Positions 18,447 to 31,857 are shown, numbered from the stretch's first letter. The stretch is 64,000 bases of DNA from Acetivibrio saccincola (GCF_002844395.1 NZ_CP025197.1:62001-126000), one strand, 5' to 3'. Translations and numbers: made by a program. The notes: generated from the sequence alone by a model not told the origin.

Positions 18447-18797
18447 TTAGTCTAAAACTCTTATTTCTGCTGCTTCAGCCGTAAAAGATTCAGCGTCAGT
18501 TTTGTAAAAAACAATTTCTATTTTTACGTCTTCTTCAAGTGAATCAGGAGAGATGCTTTCACCACTACTATTTAAAAATTTTGTTTTTTCAGATACGGAA
18601 AAAGCAAATGTGGCATACTCATCTGACTCTTCTAAATATTGGGTCAAAAAGACATGTTTTGCTTGATTGTTATCATCAAAACTAATGTTCCTAAGTGTTC
18701 CCGAAATAGTGTCAGTTTCATGTTTATTGCTACATGCTGACATTGAAATAACAAGAATGATGCCTATTAAAATTAGAGAAATCTTTTTCAATTTCAT
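18447..18797 (-). CDS. small putative lipoprotein
   Basis: The N-terminus MKLKKISLILIGIILVISMSAC is a lipoprotein signal peptide with the modified Cys after SMSA. The rest (about 95 residues) begins with a polar SNKHETDT linker and forms a small beta-rich domain with paired strands (ISGTLRNISFDD, HVFLTQYLEE, YATFAFSV, KIEIVFYKT). The ATG at 18797 lies 8 bases after AGGGG; another ATG two codons upstream is possible. The protein would sit on the outer face of the membrane. Function unknown. Confidence 0.72.
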   Translation of the reverse strand: MKLKKISLILIGIILVISMSACSNKHETDTISGTLRNISFDDNNQAKHVFLTQYLEESDEYATFAFSVSEKTKFLNSSGESISPDSLEEDVKIEIVFYKTDAESFTAEAAEIRVLD

Positions 18798-19061
18798 AAC
18801 CATAACCCCTTTTTTAATTTTAAAGTGTAATCCTGTCATGTAAATTTTCTTTATACACTATACATTGTAGCACTTTTATCTAAAATCTCCAAGTGCTTAA
18901 GGCAGAATATTTTAGATTTAATTTTCCATTTTTGATATAATTAGAATAGTTAAATGTTTTTAAAACTAAATATTAAATAATCTATATTTTATTAATATGT
19001 GGGAAAATATATGGTAGTAAAATTAAAACAAATAATTTTAAAAATATGAGAGGGTTTAATT

Positions 19062-19580
19062 ATGGACAGGGTACTTAAAGTAATAAAGGCAGTAAATGAA
19101 TATTTTGAAAAAGGCGAAAAGGAGCCTCAAAAACCCTTTTTAAAATATTTGCTGCACACATATGGGGTGGCATATCTTTCAGCTGCAATTGCAAAGGTCA
19201 GGGGACTTGATATGGAGTTGGCATTTATTATTGGAATTTTACATGACATAGGTAAATTAAAAACAAAAGAATTGGAAACAGATACAGATAAAGAAAACAG
19301 TTATAGTCACTGTATAGAAGGTGAGAAAATAGCAAAAGAAGTATTGACAAACTTAAATAGCTTTAATGAGGAGGAAATTGAAATTATATGCCGGGCTATA
19401 AGAAATCATGCAAATAAAAAGGTTGAGGAGTCTTTATATGATGAAGTGATTAAGGATGCAGATGTCATTGAAAAACTGTTTACAGAAGGTAAAAAATTTA
19501 AAAATAAAATGCATAAGAGAAAAAGACTGAAAAGTACCCTTAGGGAGTTTGAACTAAAGCTATACAACAGGGAGCCTTGA
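19062..19580 (+). CDS. HD-domain metal-dependent phosphohydrolase-like protein
   Basis: The 172-residue protein has the HD signature in order: H in YLLHTYGVAYLS, HD in IIGILHDIGKLK, an exposed H in YSHCIEGEKIA, NHANKKV, and D in VIKDADVIEKL. These residues bind metal in HD phosphohydrolases acting on nucleotides or similar compounds. An AGAGGG Shine-Dalgarno precedes the ATG. It is a single-gene unit before a tRNA cluster. The substrate is unknown. Confidence 0.8.
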   Translation: MDRVLKVIKAVNEYFEKGEKEPQKPFLKYLLHTYGVAYLSAAIAKVRGLDMELAFIIGILHDIGKLKTKELETDTDKENSYSHCIEGEKIAKEVLTNLNSFNEEEIEIICRAIRNHANKKVEESLYDEVIKDADVIEKLFTEGKKFKNKMHKRKRLKSTLREFELKLYNREP

Positions 19581-19700
19581 GGGTGTTGGGCAGCTTGTTT
19601 TTATACTTAAAAAAGCTTGCATCTGTGCTTAAAAACAATGGCGGGATTTGGGCTGCAATTTAAAAGAAGCAAATTCCAAAAAAAATTATTAAAAAATCAC

Positions 19701-19730
19701 TTGACTTTTACTTAGGTTATCTGCTACAAT
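19701..19730 (+). promoter_or_regulatory. sigma-A promoter of the tRNA-Met/Glu/Val operon
   Basis: TTGACT (19701-19706), an 18-base spacer and TACAAT (19725-19730) lie 32 bases before the first tRNA. Confidence 0.8.
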
Positions 19731-19762
19731 ATTAAAGCGTGCTGGAGATACAACAGTGACAT

Positions 19763-19839
19763 GGCGGCGTAGCTCAGTTGGCTAGAGCATACGGTTCATA
19801 CCCGTAGTGTCGTTGGTTCAAGTCCAATCGCCGCTACCA
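19763..19839 (+). tRNA. elongator tRNA-Met (CAU)
   Basis: Acceptor GGCGGCG/CGCCGCT, anticodon loop TTCATAC, standard first pair and no GGG/CCC anticodon stem, so elongator rather than initiator. CCA is encoded. Confidence 0.93.
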
Positions 19840-19860
19840 GCGCCTTAAATTTTATAATAT

Positions 19861-19935
19861 GGCCCATTGGTCAAGCGGTTAAGACACCGCCCTTTCACGG
19901 CGGTAACAGGGGTTCGAGTCCCCTATGGGTCACCA
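19861..19935 (+). tRNA. tRNA-Glu (UUC)
   Basis: Acceptor GGCCCAT/ATGGGTC, anticodon stem ACCGCC/GGCGGT around CTTTCAC, encoded CCA. Confidence 0.96.
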
Positions 19936-19942
19936 CATGTGT

Positions 19943-20018
19943 GGGCGCTTAGCTCAGCTGGGAGAGCACCTGCCTTACAAGCAGGGGGTCATAGGTTCGA
20001 GCCCTGTAGCGCCCACCA
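19943..20018 (+). tRNA. tRNA-Val (UAC)
   Basis: Acceptor GGGCGCT/AGCGCCC, anticodon loop CTTACAA, encoded CCA. Confidence 0.96.
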
Positions 20019-20049
20019 CTTATTTATAAAAAATGCATAGTTAAGGTAC

Positions 20050-20103
20050 AAAGCCTTTTTATTATGTTCCAAAAAACCGGCATAATAAAAAGGCTTTATT
20101 TTT
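20050..20103 (+). terminator. terminator of the tRNA-Met/Glu/Val operon
   Basis: A perfect 17-bp stem (20050-20066 with 20081-20097) with a 14-base loop is followed by ATTTTT. Confidence 0.88.
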
Positions 20104-20401
20104 GCCTGTATTTAAAAACCTGTATTCAAAAATTAAAAAAGTTTTAAAAAAGTTTAAAAAAGTTTTGACTAAATGTTACATAATTATTTAAAAATATCTG
20201 TGTGTTCAAAGTTATATTTCTATATTGAACTTCCTTCTTTAACTTAGTCTGATGTAATCTCTAGATGTGTTTTGTGGATACATGTCATAAATATTTTCTG
20301 TCTTTGCAACTTAAAATGACAAATATTTTTTTGGAAGTTGTATATAATCAGTTTTGTGCAAAAACGCCAAAACCAAAAAATAAATTAGGGGGTCACAAAA
20401 G
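20104..20401 (+). promoter_or_regulatory. spoIIE upstream region
   Basis: About 300 bases without a gene. It should hold the spoIIE promoter, which in relatives is Spo0A-controlled, but I could not find a Spo0A box or a -35/-10 pair I would defend. A good Shine-Dalgarno (AGGGGGTC) precedes the ATG. Confidence 0.3.
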
Positions 20402-22804
20402 ATGAAGCCAGAAATTTTTTCTTATGAAAAGTCAGGGAGTTTAGGAAAAGCTTATGGAAAGATAGGGGAAAGTATCCTTTCACACATAGGCTTTTCAAAA
20501 ACCAACATTTTAATGTTTTTAGCAAGTTTTCTTTTAGGAAGGGTTTCACTGTTTCAAGGAACTATGCCATTTGGACTAGCTTTTTTTGCTGCAGCCTCAA
20601 CAAAAACATTTAACAAGATTTTAATGGCAGTTGCCGTTTTGGCAGGAATGATAACCGGAGGGGCTGTGGAAGAGCTGTTTACTGCACTTCTTTTTATTGG
20701 TATATTTTCAATTTTAACCAGGGTATTAAAAAACATTAAAATAAAAGAAGACTACAAGATAGCAGTTACAGGGATTGTAAGTGCGCTGATACCACAAATG
20801 TATATGGTGTATTTAAATGGATTTTTATTATATGATTTATTAATGGCAATTTTTTATTCAGGGTTGGTTTTTTCATTAATTTTTATTTTTAGAAGCAGCG
20901 GACTTTTATCAGATGGTGTAAAAAAGAAAGATACGTATTCAAATGAAGAAATAATAAGCATGGCAGTGATGGCGGCTTTGATGCTTTCAGCTGTCAGTGA
21001 TATTAGTTTTTTGGGATTTACACTGACAAATATATTAGGAATTTTATCAATATTAATATTCAGTACAAAGCTTGGTTCCGGAGCCGGGGCAGCTGTGGGG
21101 GTGATAACAGGGCTTGTAATAAGCATGGCCAACCCTGCAGCACCACCTGTTATAATTGCTTCTTATGCTTTTTGCGGGCTTTTGACAGGTGTTTTTAAAA
21201 ATCTTGGAAAAATAGGGGCAAGCATTGGGTTTATAGCGGCAAATGCCTTGCTTACACTGTATTTAAATGGCTCTACAGAAATTCTCATACATATAAAAGA
21301 TATATCTATGGCGTCTATGATTTTTATACTTATTCCTGAAAAAGTAATGGAAAATACATTTGGGTTTTTAGATAATAAATCCAAAGTAAAAGACAAAATT
21401 AGCTACAGTGAAAGAATAAGGGAACTTACTGTGAATAAACTTAATAATTTTGCACTGGCATTTAGTGAAATAGCAAAAACTTTTAATGAAATATCTCAAA
21501 CAAAAATGATTACTAATAAGCAGGATATATCCTCTTTATTTGACAGGGTGGCTGAAAAGGTATGCAAAGACTGCAGTTTGTGTATGTACTGCTGGGACAG
21601 GAATTTTTACAGTACCTATCAGGTTATGTTTAGAATAGTTGAGGCTTTAGAAAAGAAGGGCTGCATTAATGAAAAGGATATACCCGGGCAGTTTATTGAG
21701 AAATGTGAGCATGTAGTGGAATTTGTAAAGCAAATTAATAATATATACGAATTATTTAAGGTGGATATGGTGTGGAAAAGTAAAATGGGGGAGAGCAGGG
21801 GTATTATATCCCAGCAATTAGACGGGCTGTCAAAGGTTATATCAAATCTTGCTTCGGAAATTAACACAGACATTAAATTCAAAAGGGAGCTGGAGGACAG
21901 CTTATTATTGGAATTGGATATGGCAGGTGTGAAAGTTAAGGATGTAATAATATATGAAAATAAATGGGGAAAATTTGAGGTAAATATTTTTCATAAAGAC
22001 TGCAGGGGAAAAAATAGGTGTATAGATATAATGGAAAACAAAGCATCTGAAGTTTTAGGCAAAAAGATGGTTAAAGACAGGACTGAATGTATTTACAACC
22101 ATAAAACAAATATATGCAATTTAAAACTGGTTGAAGAGGAGGTTTTGAGTGTTACCACAGGGGTGGCCAGAAGACCAAAATATGAAGGACAGGTTTGCGG
22201 GGATAATTACACATTTATGAATACAGGGGACGGAAAATATATTTTGGCTTTGAGTGATGGAATGGGGGCAGGTCAAATAGCTTTCAACCAAAGCAATGCT
22301 GCTATAAACTTGTTGGAGCAGTTTATAGAGACCGGTTTTGATAAAGACACTGCAATAAAACTGATAAACTCCATTCTTGTGCTGAAATCCGATGAAGATT
22401 CTTTTGCAACAATTGACCTTACAGCAGTTGATTTATATGATGGGAAGGTTGAGTTTGTTAAAATAGGTGCAGTTCCGACATTTATAAAAAAAGAAGAAAC
22501 CGTTGAAGTTGTAAAATCCATTTCACTGCCTGCAGGAATACTTAGTAATATTGAAACAGAACTTGTTTCTAAAGAAGTTGGAAACGGGGATTTTATTATA
22601 ATGATGTCTGACGGGGTAATAGACTCATTTATGAAAGAAGAAGAAGGGGAGCAGGGTTTGATAGATTATATTGACGGTATTAAAAGCATCAATCCCCAGG
22701 AAATTGCGGATACAATATTGGATAAAGCCCTTTCTAACTGTGGGGAAAGGCCTTTGGATGACATGACTGTCATGGTAGCAAAAATATGGAGCCGGGGGAG
22801 CTAA
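20402..22804 (+). CDS. spoIIE: stage II sporulation protein E, membrane PP2C phosphatase
   Basis: The protein dephosphorylates SpoIIAA and so releases sigma F in the forespore. About ten membrane helices fill residues 35-320. A regulatory and oligomerisation region follows, with a cysteine pattern (CKDCSLCMYCWDR, about 392-404). The PP2C domain is at about 580-800, with metal-binding ALSDGMGAG and MMSDGVID and the closing DDMTVMVAKIW. At 800 residues it matches the family length. Confidence 0.95.
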   Translation: MKPEIFSYEKSGSLGKAYGKIGESILSHIGFSKTNILMFLASFLLGRVSLFQGTMPFGLAFFAAASTKTFNKILMAVAVLAGMITGGAVEELFTALLFIGIFSILTRVLKNIKIKEDYKIAVTGIVSALIPQMYMVYLNGFLLYDLLMAIFYSGLVFSLIFIFRSSGLLSDGVKKKDTYSNEEIISMAVMAALMLSAVSDISFLGFTLTNILGILSILIFSTKLGSGAGAAVGVITGLVISMANPAAPPVIIASYAFCGLLTGVFKNLGKIGASIGFIAANALLTLYLNGSTEILIHIKDISMASMIFILIPEKVMENTFGFLDNKSKVKDKISYSERIRELTVNKLNNFALAFSEIAKTFNEISQTKMITNKQDISSLFDRVAEKVCKDCSLCMYCWDRNFYSTYQVMFRIVEALEKKGCINEKDIPGQFIEKCEHVVEFVKQINNIYELFKVDMVWKSKMGESRGIISQQLDGLSKVISNLASEINTDIKFKRELEDSLLLELDMAGVKVKDVIIYENKWGKFEVNIFHKDCRGKNRCIDIMENKASEVLGKKMVKDRTECIYNHKTNICNLKLVEEEVLSVTTGVARRPKYEGQVCGDNYTFMNTGDGKYILALSDGMGAGQIAFNQSNAAINLLEQFIETGFDKDTAIKLINSILVLKSDEDSFATIDLTAVDLYDGKVEFVKIGAVPTFIKKEETVEVVKSISLPAGILSNIETELVSKEVGNGDFIIMMSDGVIDSFMKEEEGEQGLIDYIDGIKSINPQEIADTILDKALSNCGERPLDDMTVMVAKIWSRGS

Positions 22805-22881
22805 ACAAATTACATATTATATGTATAATTTTCACAATTCCGAAACAAACTAATGCTGAATATATATTTCGGAGGAACTGT

Positions 22882-23214
22882 ATGGTATATGATGAGACTA
22901 AAAAAATCATAATTGTAAAAAATATACCTTCAAACTTAGTTGAAGAAGCAATTTTAATTTTAAAGGGAAATTCAAAAAATGGGGAGAAAGGCAGCAAAGA
23001 TAGCGAATACAAAAAAAACCAGTACATCATTAAGGAGGCGGAAGAGGTTATAAAAAATTGTGTTTATGGGAAGAGAAATTTAAATAATTTAGCGGTGGGG
23101 TTAAATTTGAAGCCAAACTTCTTTAAACTCAGAATGTTAGCAAATGCCATAGTAAACATTGTTATGTTAGGAAGTATAGTTCTTCTGATTTTGATGGTTG
23201 CAAAGCTCTTATAA
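22882..23214 (+). CDS. small protein with C-terminal membrane anchor
   Basis: The ATG at 22882 lies seven bases after GGAGG and is chosen over an upstream in-frame start inside the spoIIE end. The 110-residue protein has a soluble N-terminal half with a Lys-rich segment (KGNSKNGEKGSKDSEYKKN) and a single C-terminal helix (IVNIVMLGSIVLLILMVAKLL). Its place right after spoIIE suggests a sporulation link, but no family is recognised. Confidence 0.65.
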   Translation: MVYDETKKIIIVKNIPSNLVEEAILILKGNSKNGEKGSKDSEYKKNQYIIKEAEEVIKNCVYGKRNLNNLAVGLNLKPNFFKLRMLANAIVNIVMLGSIVLLILMVAKLL

Positions 23215-23217
23215 TGC

Positions 23218-23253
23218 ACCCGTTTAGCCAAAGCTAAACGGGTTAATTTTTTT
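23218..23253 (+). terminator. intrinsic terminator after the spoIIE unit
   Basis: ACCCGTTTAGC (23218-23228) pairs with GCTAAACGGGT (23233-23243), loop CAAA, then a T7 run. Confidence 0.88.
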
Positions 23254-25952
<2,699 letters not shown>

Positions 25953-26058
25953 CATACAAACATACAAATTTATATTTAAATTATCATTACAGCAATTTTA
26001 CGGCAATATAGTACCGCAGCCAATTGCCGCAAACAGTGATTTTCCCCTTTTTCATTGT

Positions 26059-26089
26059 CGCAACATGTATGATTTATATACATGTTGCG
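26059..26089 (+). promoter_or_regulatory. hairpin between the xylanase and esterase genes
   Basis: CGCAACATGTAT (26059-26070) pairs with ATACATGTTGCG (26078-26089) over a 7-base loop. No T-run follows, so it may be an mRNA-stabilising, processing or attenuator structure rather than a terminator. Confidence 0.45.
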
Positions 26090-26189
26090 GCATAAATTAC
26101 ACATTAGAAGTTACATATAATTAAAACAAAATGAAACATGTATTCATTTTTTATTTTGTTGCGAAATTTATACTTAAGAAGGTATATAA

Positions 26190-27737
<1,548 letters not shown>

Positions 27738-28539
27738 CCTGGGCCATCACCTGATCCTACTTCTGTCAAATCCTCCTGTCAATGCCAGAATTTTGCCTCC
27801 TGTTGACAGTGTAGAGGATTATGGTCCATTTCAAGTAGTGATAGACAAAGATGTGGGACCAAATAGAAAAGGGTGGGTTTTCAGGCCGGCCAATCTTGGA
27901 AGTTTAGGTGTTGAAGCACATCCAATATTTTTATACGGACCAGGCGGGGGATCTCATCCAAGTTATTATGAATCACCTATGACCAAGGTTGCTTCTCATG
28001 GTTTTGTGGTTTACAGTGAAGAATCATCATTTTCAGGAGATGAAATGAAAGCAGCATTGGATTGGATTATACAGCAAAACAGCAACCCGTCCAGCCCATA
28101 CTACAATAAACTGGATACAAGCAGGATTGCGGCAGGAGGACACTCACTTGGTTCAGTAGCTGCTTATGGTGTTGCAAGTGATCCTAGAATATCAACTACA
28201 ATTCACATGAATGGCGGTTCTCTTGACGGTACAGGAGCAAGTAAAATGAGAAAGCCCACCGCTCTTGTTTGCGGATTGGAGGACGATTTAGCCCTTGAAA
28301 ATACAAGGAATGACTTCAGGCAGGCAACAGTACCAATATGGTATGGTGAAATGAGAGGTGGCGGTCATGGAAGCGGACCATTTGACGGAATTCCTGCAAC
28401 GATAGCATGGCTAAGATGGCATTTAGGCGGGGAAACTGAGCGTAAAGATATGTTTATAGGAGAAGGACAATTTTACTTTAACAGAGGTATATGGATATCT
28501 CACAGCAAGAACTGGGAAAACTATAAAGATCCCTTTTAA
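27738..28539 (+). pseudogene. alpha/beta-hydrolase (cutinase/PETase-like) domain cut off by a stop and frameshift
   Basis: After the TGA at 27735 the esterase frame continues as a Pro-rich linker (PGPSPDPTS), then coding potential moves to the frame that reads SNPPVNARILPPVDSVEDYGPF and stays open to 28539. The domain has GPGGGSHPSYYES, the nucleophile motif AAGGHSLGS, an acidic residue in LEDDLALENTRND and a His in GGGHGSG, so the triad is intact. It resembles dienelactone-hydrolase/polyester-hydrolase-type esterases. It has no signal peptide, Shine-Dalgarno or credible start of its own. A fourth domain of the upstream esterase, lost by two small mutations, is the simplest reading. Confidence 0.7.
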
Positions 28540-28577
28540 ACTTTGGAAATAGACATATAAACAGAAATAATGTATTA

Positions 28578-28620
28578 TTAAAAGGAGCATAATTTATATG
28601 CTCCTTTTAATAATTTTTTT
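28578..28620 (+). terminator. terminator of the xylanolytic genes
   Basis: TTAAAAGGAGCATA (28578-28591) pairs with TATGCTCCTTTTAA (28597-28610), followed by TAATTTTTTT. Confidence 0.85.
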
Positions 28621-28633
28621 AAGGGGTTTTATT

Positions 28634-29248
28634 GTGAAAAAATTTCTTATTGACAGGCTGTTGTTTCCAAAAAGTTATTTTAAAAAATTAACAAGTAAAC
28701 TACACACTTTATATATAGGGCTGGCATTGGTTGGATTGTTTAAACTGGGTATGTCCCTTATTTACAGGATACCTTTTTATTTTTTCAACAAACCCCCGGA
28801 AGTATTGGTGTACAATATTTCCCTTACCTTCTGTATTATAATTTTAACAGGGCTTTTGGATACAGTGTTTTTTGCAATGCCTCTATTTGATGCATTTAAG
28901 AATTTTGCCCTTAGAAAACGCATAACTGATATAAAGGGACAATTTATTAAATTAATGAAAGTATATATAGTGTCTTATTTTTTAATTATCCCTATATATA
29001 TTTTGCTGCATATAGTATTTAGAGAAAATGTAGCAGGGCTTAGGATATATTCAGGTTATTTTCTGATTATTAAAATAATAATTGTTTTATGGCAGTCAGC
29101 CATTGTAACCCGGGGCATATATGTAATTTATACATTTCACAAAAAACTTAAAATTTTGGTGTTTTTTATGGTATCTACATGGGTTATGCTACTTGGATAT
29201 ACAGTTGATTATCTGGTTAACGCATGGCTTATAAAACTTTTTATGTGA
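28634..29248 (+). CDS. five-helix membrane protein of unknown function
   Basis: The GTG at 28634 lies 7 bases after AAGGGG. An upstream in-frame ATG at 28598 falls inside the terminator stem and is rejected. The 204 residues contain about five hydrophobic segments (for example YIGLALVGLFKLGMSLIY, LTFCIIILTGLLDTVFFAMPLF, YIVSYFLIIPIYILLHIVF). The layout is like Yip1/YIPF-type membrane proteins, but no diagnostic motif is seen. Confidence 0.68.
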   Translation: MKKFLIDRLLFPKSYFKKLTSKLHTLYIGLALVGLFKLGMSLIYRIPFYFFNKPPEVLVYNISLTFCIIILTGLLDTVFFAMPLFDAFKNFALRKRITDIKGQFIKLMKVYIVSYFLIIPIYILLHIVFRENVAGLRIYSGYFLIIKIIIVLWQSAIVTRGIYVIYTFHKKLKILVFFMVSTWVMLLGYTVDYLVNAWLIKLFM

Positions 29249-29290
29249 AATTTTCTTGATTTTTTATATTGTAAATAAAGATACGTTGGA

Positions 29291-29322
29291 TTATAATAAA
29301 TATTGGGTTATAATAAATATTG
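29291..29322. repeat. short direct repeat upstream of tRNA-Arg
   Basis: TTATAATAAATATTG occurs at 29291-29305 and again at 29308-29322 within AT-rich intergenic DNA. Confidence 0.55.
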
Positions 29323-29430
29323 AATTATAAATAACAATTAGACTGAAAATAGAAGTAAATTATAAATAGTAGCCACACTATAAGTAGTAATAATATTGAT
29401 TGGGATTTTAGTTTTCAATTCTTATGGTAT

Positions 29431-29505
29431 GTCCCGGTGGTCTAATGGATAAGACAGTAGATTCCGGTTCTACTAATACGGGTTCGATTCCTGTCCGGGA
29501 CACCA
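29431..29505 (+). tRNA. tRNA-Arg (CCG)
   Basis: Acceptor GTCCCGG/CCGGGAC, anticodon stem GTAGA/TCTAC around TTCCGGT, so anticodon CCG, and encoded CCA. No convincing promoter is seen just upstream. Confidence 0.95.
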
Positions 29506-29537
29506 AATTGTAATTTAAAAAAATTTCGAGATATTGT

Positions 29538-29564
29538 TAAGCATTTCTTAAACATTTCCGATAT
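29538..29564 (+). promoter_or_regulatory. SigD (flagellar sigma factor) type promoter
   Basis: TAAG (29538-29541), a 15-base spacer and TCCGATAT (29557-29564) match the SigD consensus TAAA-N15-GCCGATAT with one mismatch per element. It lies 48 bases before the first flagellar rod gene. Confidence 0.6.
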
Positions 29565-29612
29565 AACTAGTGTGATATAACTAAAAATCTTTTATCTGTT
29601 AGGAGAGAACAT

Positions 29613-30389
29613 ATGATTAGAGGTCTTTACACTTCCGGATGGAGTATGCTTGCAAATACCAAACAAATGGATGTAATATCCAATAATCTGGCAAACGTAA
29701 ATACAAATGCATATAAAAGGGACACTGTTGTATATGAAAGCTTTCCTGAAGTGCTTGTAAAGAGGATAAATGACAGCAAAAGCACTGACAACCCTACAGG
29801 CAGGGTTGGAGGCATGCATTTAGGAAATGATGTTGGGGAAGTTTTCACTTATTACGCAAGGGGACAGCTTACAAAAACTGATAGAAGCCTTGATATGGCA
29901 ATAGCGGATTCAGATTTAGCCTTCTTCACTGTTGCAGTTCCATTAGACAATGGGAATTTTGTACAAAGGTACACAAGGGATGGTGCCTTTTTATTAAATG
30001 CTAATGGGCAGCTGGTAACAAAAGAAGGTTATTTTGTCATGGGAGAAGGAGGAATTATCACTTTAGGAAGTGAGGATTTTACCGTTTTAGAAGATGGGAC
30101 TATTTTAGAAAACGGTCAAACGGTGGGAAGGCTTTTAATAAGTGAGTTTGAAAATGAAAATGCATTGAGGAAAATAGGTGAAAACCTTGTTGAAGCAGCA
30201 GGAGCACCTCCCAATGAATTTACCGGGGCGGTAAAGCAAGGGTACATAGAGCAGTCAAATGTAAATGCAATAACGGAAATGGTAAATATGATTACAGTTA
30301 TGCGCGCCTATGAGGCAAATCAAAAAGTTTTGCATGCACATGATGAAGCTTTGGAAAAGGCAGTAAATGAAGTGGGAAGAATAAGATAA
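29613..30389 (+). CDS. flhO: flagellar hook-basal body rod protein (FlgF/FlhO type)
   Basis: The protein is part of the flagellar rod outside the membrane. It has the N-terminal rod signature MIRGLYTSGWSMLANTKQMDVISNNLANVNTNAYKRD split across residues 1-37, and the C-terminal helix SNVNAITEMVNMITVMRAYEANQKVL. Both ends form the coiled-coil core of the family. AGGAGAG precedes the ATG. A second rod gene and a FlgJ-like gene follow, as in the flhO-flhP cluster of Bacillus. A SigD-like promoter stands upstream. Confidence 0.9.
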   Translation: MIRGLYTSGWSMLANTKQMDVISNNLANVNTNAYKRDTVVYESFPEVLVKRINDSKSTDNPTGRVGGMHLGNDVGEVFTYYARGQLTKTDRSLDMAIADSDLAFFTVAVPLDNGNFVQRYTRDGAFLLNANGQLVTKEGYFVMGEGGIITLGSEDFTVLEDGTILENGQTVGRLLISEFENENALRKIGENLVEAAGAPPNEFTGAVKQGYIEQSNVNAITEMVNMITVMRAYEANQKVLHAHDEALEKAVNEVGRIR

Positions 30390-30451
30390 GAAGAATAGTG
30401 TAAATGGTAGAAGCAGGACAGAAGCAAGTTAAAAAGGGTATAATTAAAACT

Positions 30452-30610
30452 TATATGAATGCAAAAGACAATATAAATGCAAAAAAACATTATAAATGTA
30501 AAGGATAATGTAATGCAAGTTATGATATAAATGCAAAGGATAATATAAGTGCAAGTTGATATAAATGTAAAGGATAATATAAAGGCCAGTATAAAGAGTA
30601 ATATAACAGG
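30452..30610. repeat. degenerate 16-20-base tandem repeats between the two rod genes
   Basis: Variants of ATATAAATGCAAAGGATA recur about seven times between the two genes. The spacing is irregular and no conserved frame is seen across it. Confidence 0.6.
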
Positions 30611-30623
30611 AGGATGAAGCCCT

Positions 30624-31424
30624 ATGATGAGAGCACTTTGGATAGCTAGTTCAGGTATGAAAGCACAGCAGTTTAATGTTGATGTTATATCCAACAACCT
30701 TTCAAATGTCAACACAACAGGGTATAAAAAAGAAAGAGCTGAGTTTAAAGATATGCTGTATGAAACTTTAACAAGGGCGTCAGTTTTAGATGGTGAAGGA
30801 AGACCTGTGAATTTACAGGTAGGACATGGGGCGGTAACCGCTGCCACATCTAAAAACTTCCAAATGGGAAATCTGGAAAGAACGGACAACCCTTTAGACT
30901 TTGCAATAGACGGGGACGGTTTTTTCATGGTAGCAGGACGCGGCGGGGAAATAGTTTATACCCGTGACGGGAGTTTTAAAATAAGTGTGACGGACTTTGG
31001 AAACATGCTTACAACATCAGACGGGTACCCTGTTTTAGATGAAAACGGTATGGAAATAATAATTGATGTTGATATCTCAAGGCTCAGTGTCAGGGAAGAC
31101 GGAGAGCTTAGTTATACTGATGAAGAGGGGAATGTGGTTTCTTTAGGGCAAAGAATAGGTCTAGTAAAGTTTCCCAACAGATATGGATTAGAAAGCATAG
31201 GAAACAACAATTATGCAATTACTCCTGCCTCAGGACAGCCGGTTCCGGATGATCAAATGGGTAAAAGAAGCAGTATAAGGCAAAACTTTTTGGAATCATC
31301 AAATGTCCAAGTGGTTGAAGAAATGGTTAAGCTTATTGTAGCCCAAAGGGCGTATGAAATAAATTCAAAGGCTATCCAGTCAGCGGATGATATGCTGGGT
31401 ATAGCAAATAACCTAAAGAGATAA
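30624..31424 (+). CDS. flgG: flagellar basal-body rod protein FlgG (FlhP type)
   Basis: This 266-residue distal rod protein has the N-terminal motif LWIASSGMKAQQFNVDVISNNLSNVNTTGYKKER (positions 5-38, read in two parts) and the C-terminal FLESSNVQVVEEMVKLIVAQRAYEINSKAIQ region. The central domain shows IDGDGFFMVAGRGG and YTRDGSFK. Its length matches FlgG. AGGAGGA lies before the ATG. The FlgJ-like gene starts 15 bases later. Confidence 0.92.
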   Translation: MMRALWIASSGMKAQQFNVDVISNNLSNVNTTGYKKERAEFKDMLYETLTRASVLDGEGRPVNLQVGHGAVTAATSKNFQMGNLERTDNPLDFAIDGDGFFMVAGRGGEIVYTRDGSFKISVTDFGNMLTTSDGYPVLDENGMEIIIDVDISRLSVREDGELSYTDEEGNVVSLGQRIGLVKFPNRYGLESIGNNNYAITPASGQPVPDDQMGKRSSIRQNFLESSNVQVVEEMVKLIVAQRAYEINSKAIQSADDMLGIANNLKR

Positions 31425-31439
31425 CGGAAGTGAAATGAT

Positions 31440-31808
31440 ATGGATGCGAATAAAGTTGTAGGAAATCTAACAAATAAAAATTTTTACAACATCAATTACA
31501 ACACCAGGGAAATAAATCAGGATGGTGAATTTGAAAAAAGACTTTTAAATGCTTATGAGAACCAGGATGAAGAAGCCCTGAAAGAGGTTTGCAGGGAATT
31601 TGAAGGTCTGCTTCTTAACATGGTATACAAACAAATGAGGGCAACGGTATTTAGAAGTGATTTAATCCCAAAGTCTGTAGGACGGGAAATATTTGAAAGT
31701 ATGCTTGATGATGAGTTGGTTAAAGAAGCTTCAAAAAACAGGAGCTACGGATTGGCAGAAGACTTATACAAGCAGCTTAGCAGAACCCTCAGGAACAGAA
31801 AGGTATAA
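31440..31808 (+). CDS. FlgJ-type rod-binding protein (N-terminal domain only)
   Basis: The 122-residue protein matches the rod-binding domain of FlgJ: VCREFEGLLLNMVYKQMRATV, then GREIFESMLDDELVKEASKNRSYGLAEDLYKQLSR (given in pieces). It lacks the peptidoglycan-hydrolase domain that enterobacterial FlgJ carries, as is normal in clostridia. It probably caps or helps assemble the rod. It forms one operon with the two rod genes and is followed by a terminator. Confidence 0.85.
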   Translation: MDANKVVGNLTNKNFYNINYNTREINQDGEFEKRLLNAYENQDEEALKEVCREFEGLLLNMVYKQMRATVFRSDLIPKSVGREIFESMLDDELVKEASKNRSYGLAEDLYKQLSRTLRNRKV

Positions 31809-31857
31809 TGACAGAAAGTTCTATAAATAAGGCATCAGGGATGATAATGTATCAGGA

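Noticed and set aside
20104-20401. Spo0A box and spoIIE promoter
   Set aside because: Only loose matches could be found; none fits the consensus well.
28598-28633. ATG start giving a longer membrane protein
   Set aside because: It lies inside the stem and T-run of the preceding terminator; the GTG at 28634 has a proper Shine-Dalgarno.
30452-30610. CRISPR array
   Set aside because: The units are degenerate, irregularly spaced and lack unique spacers.
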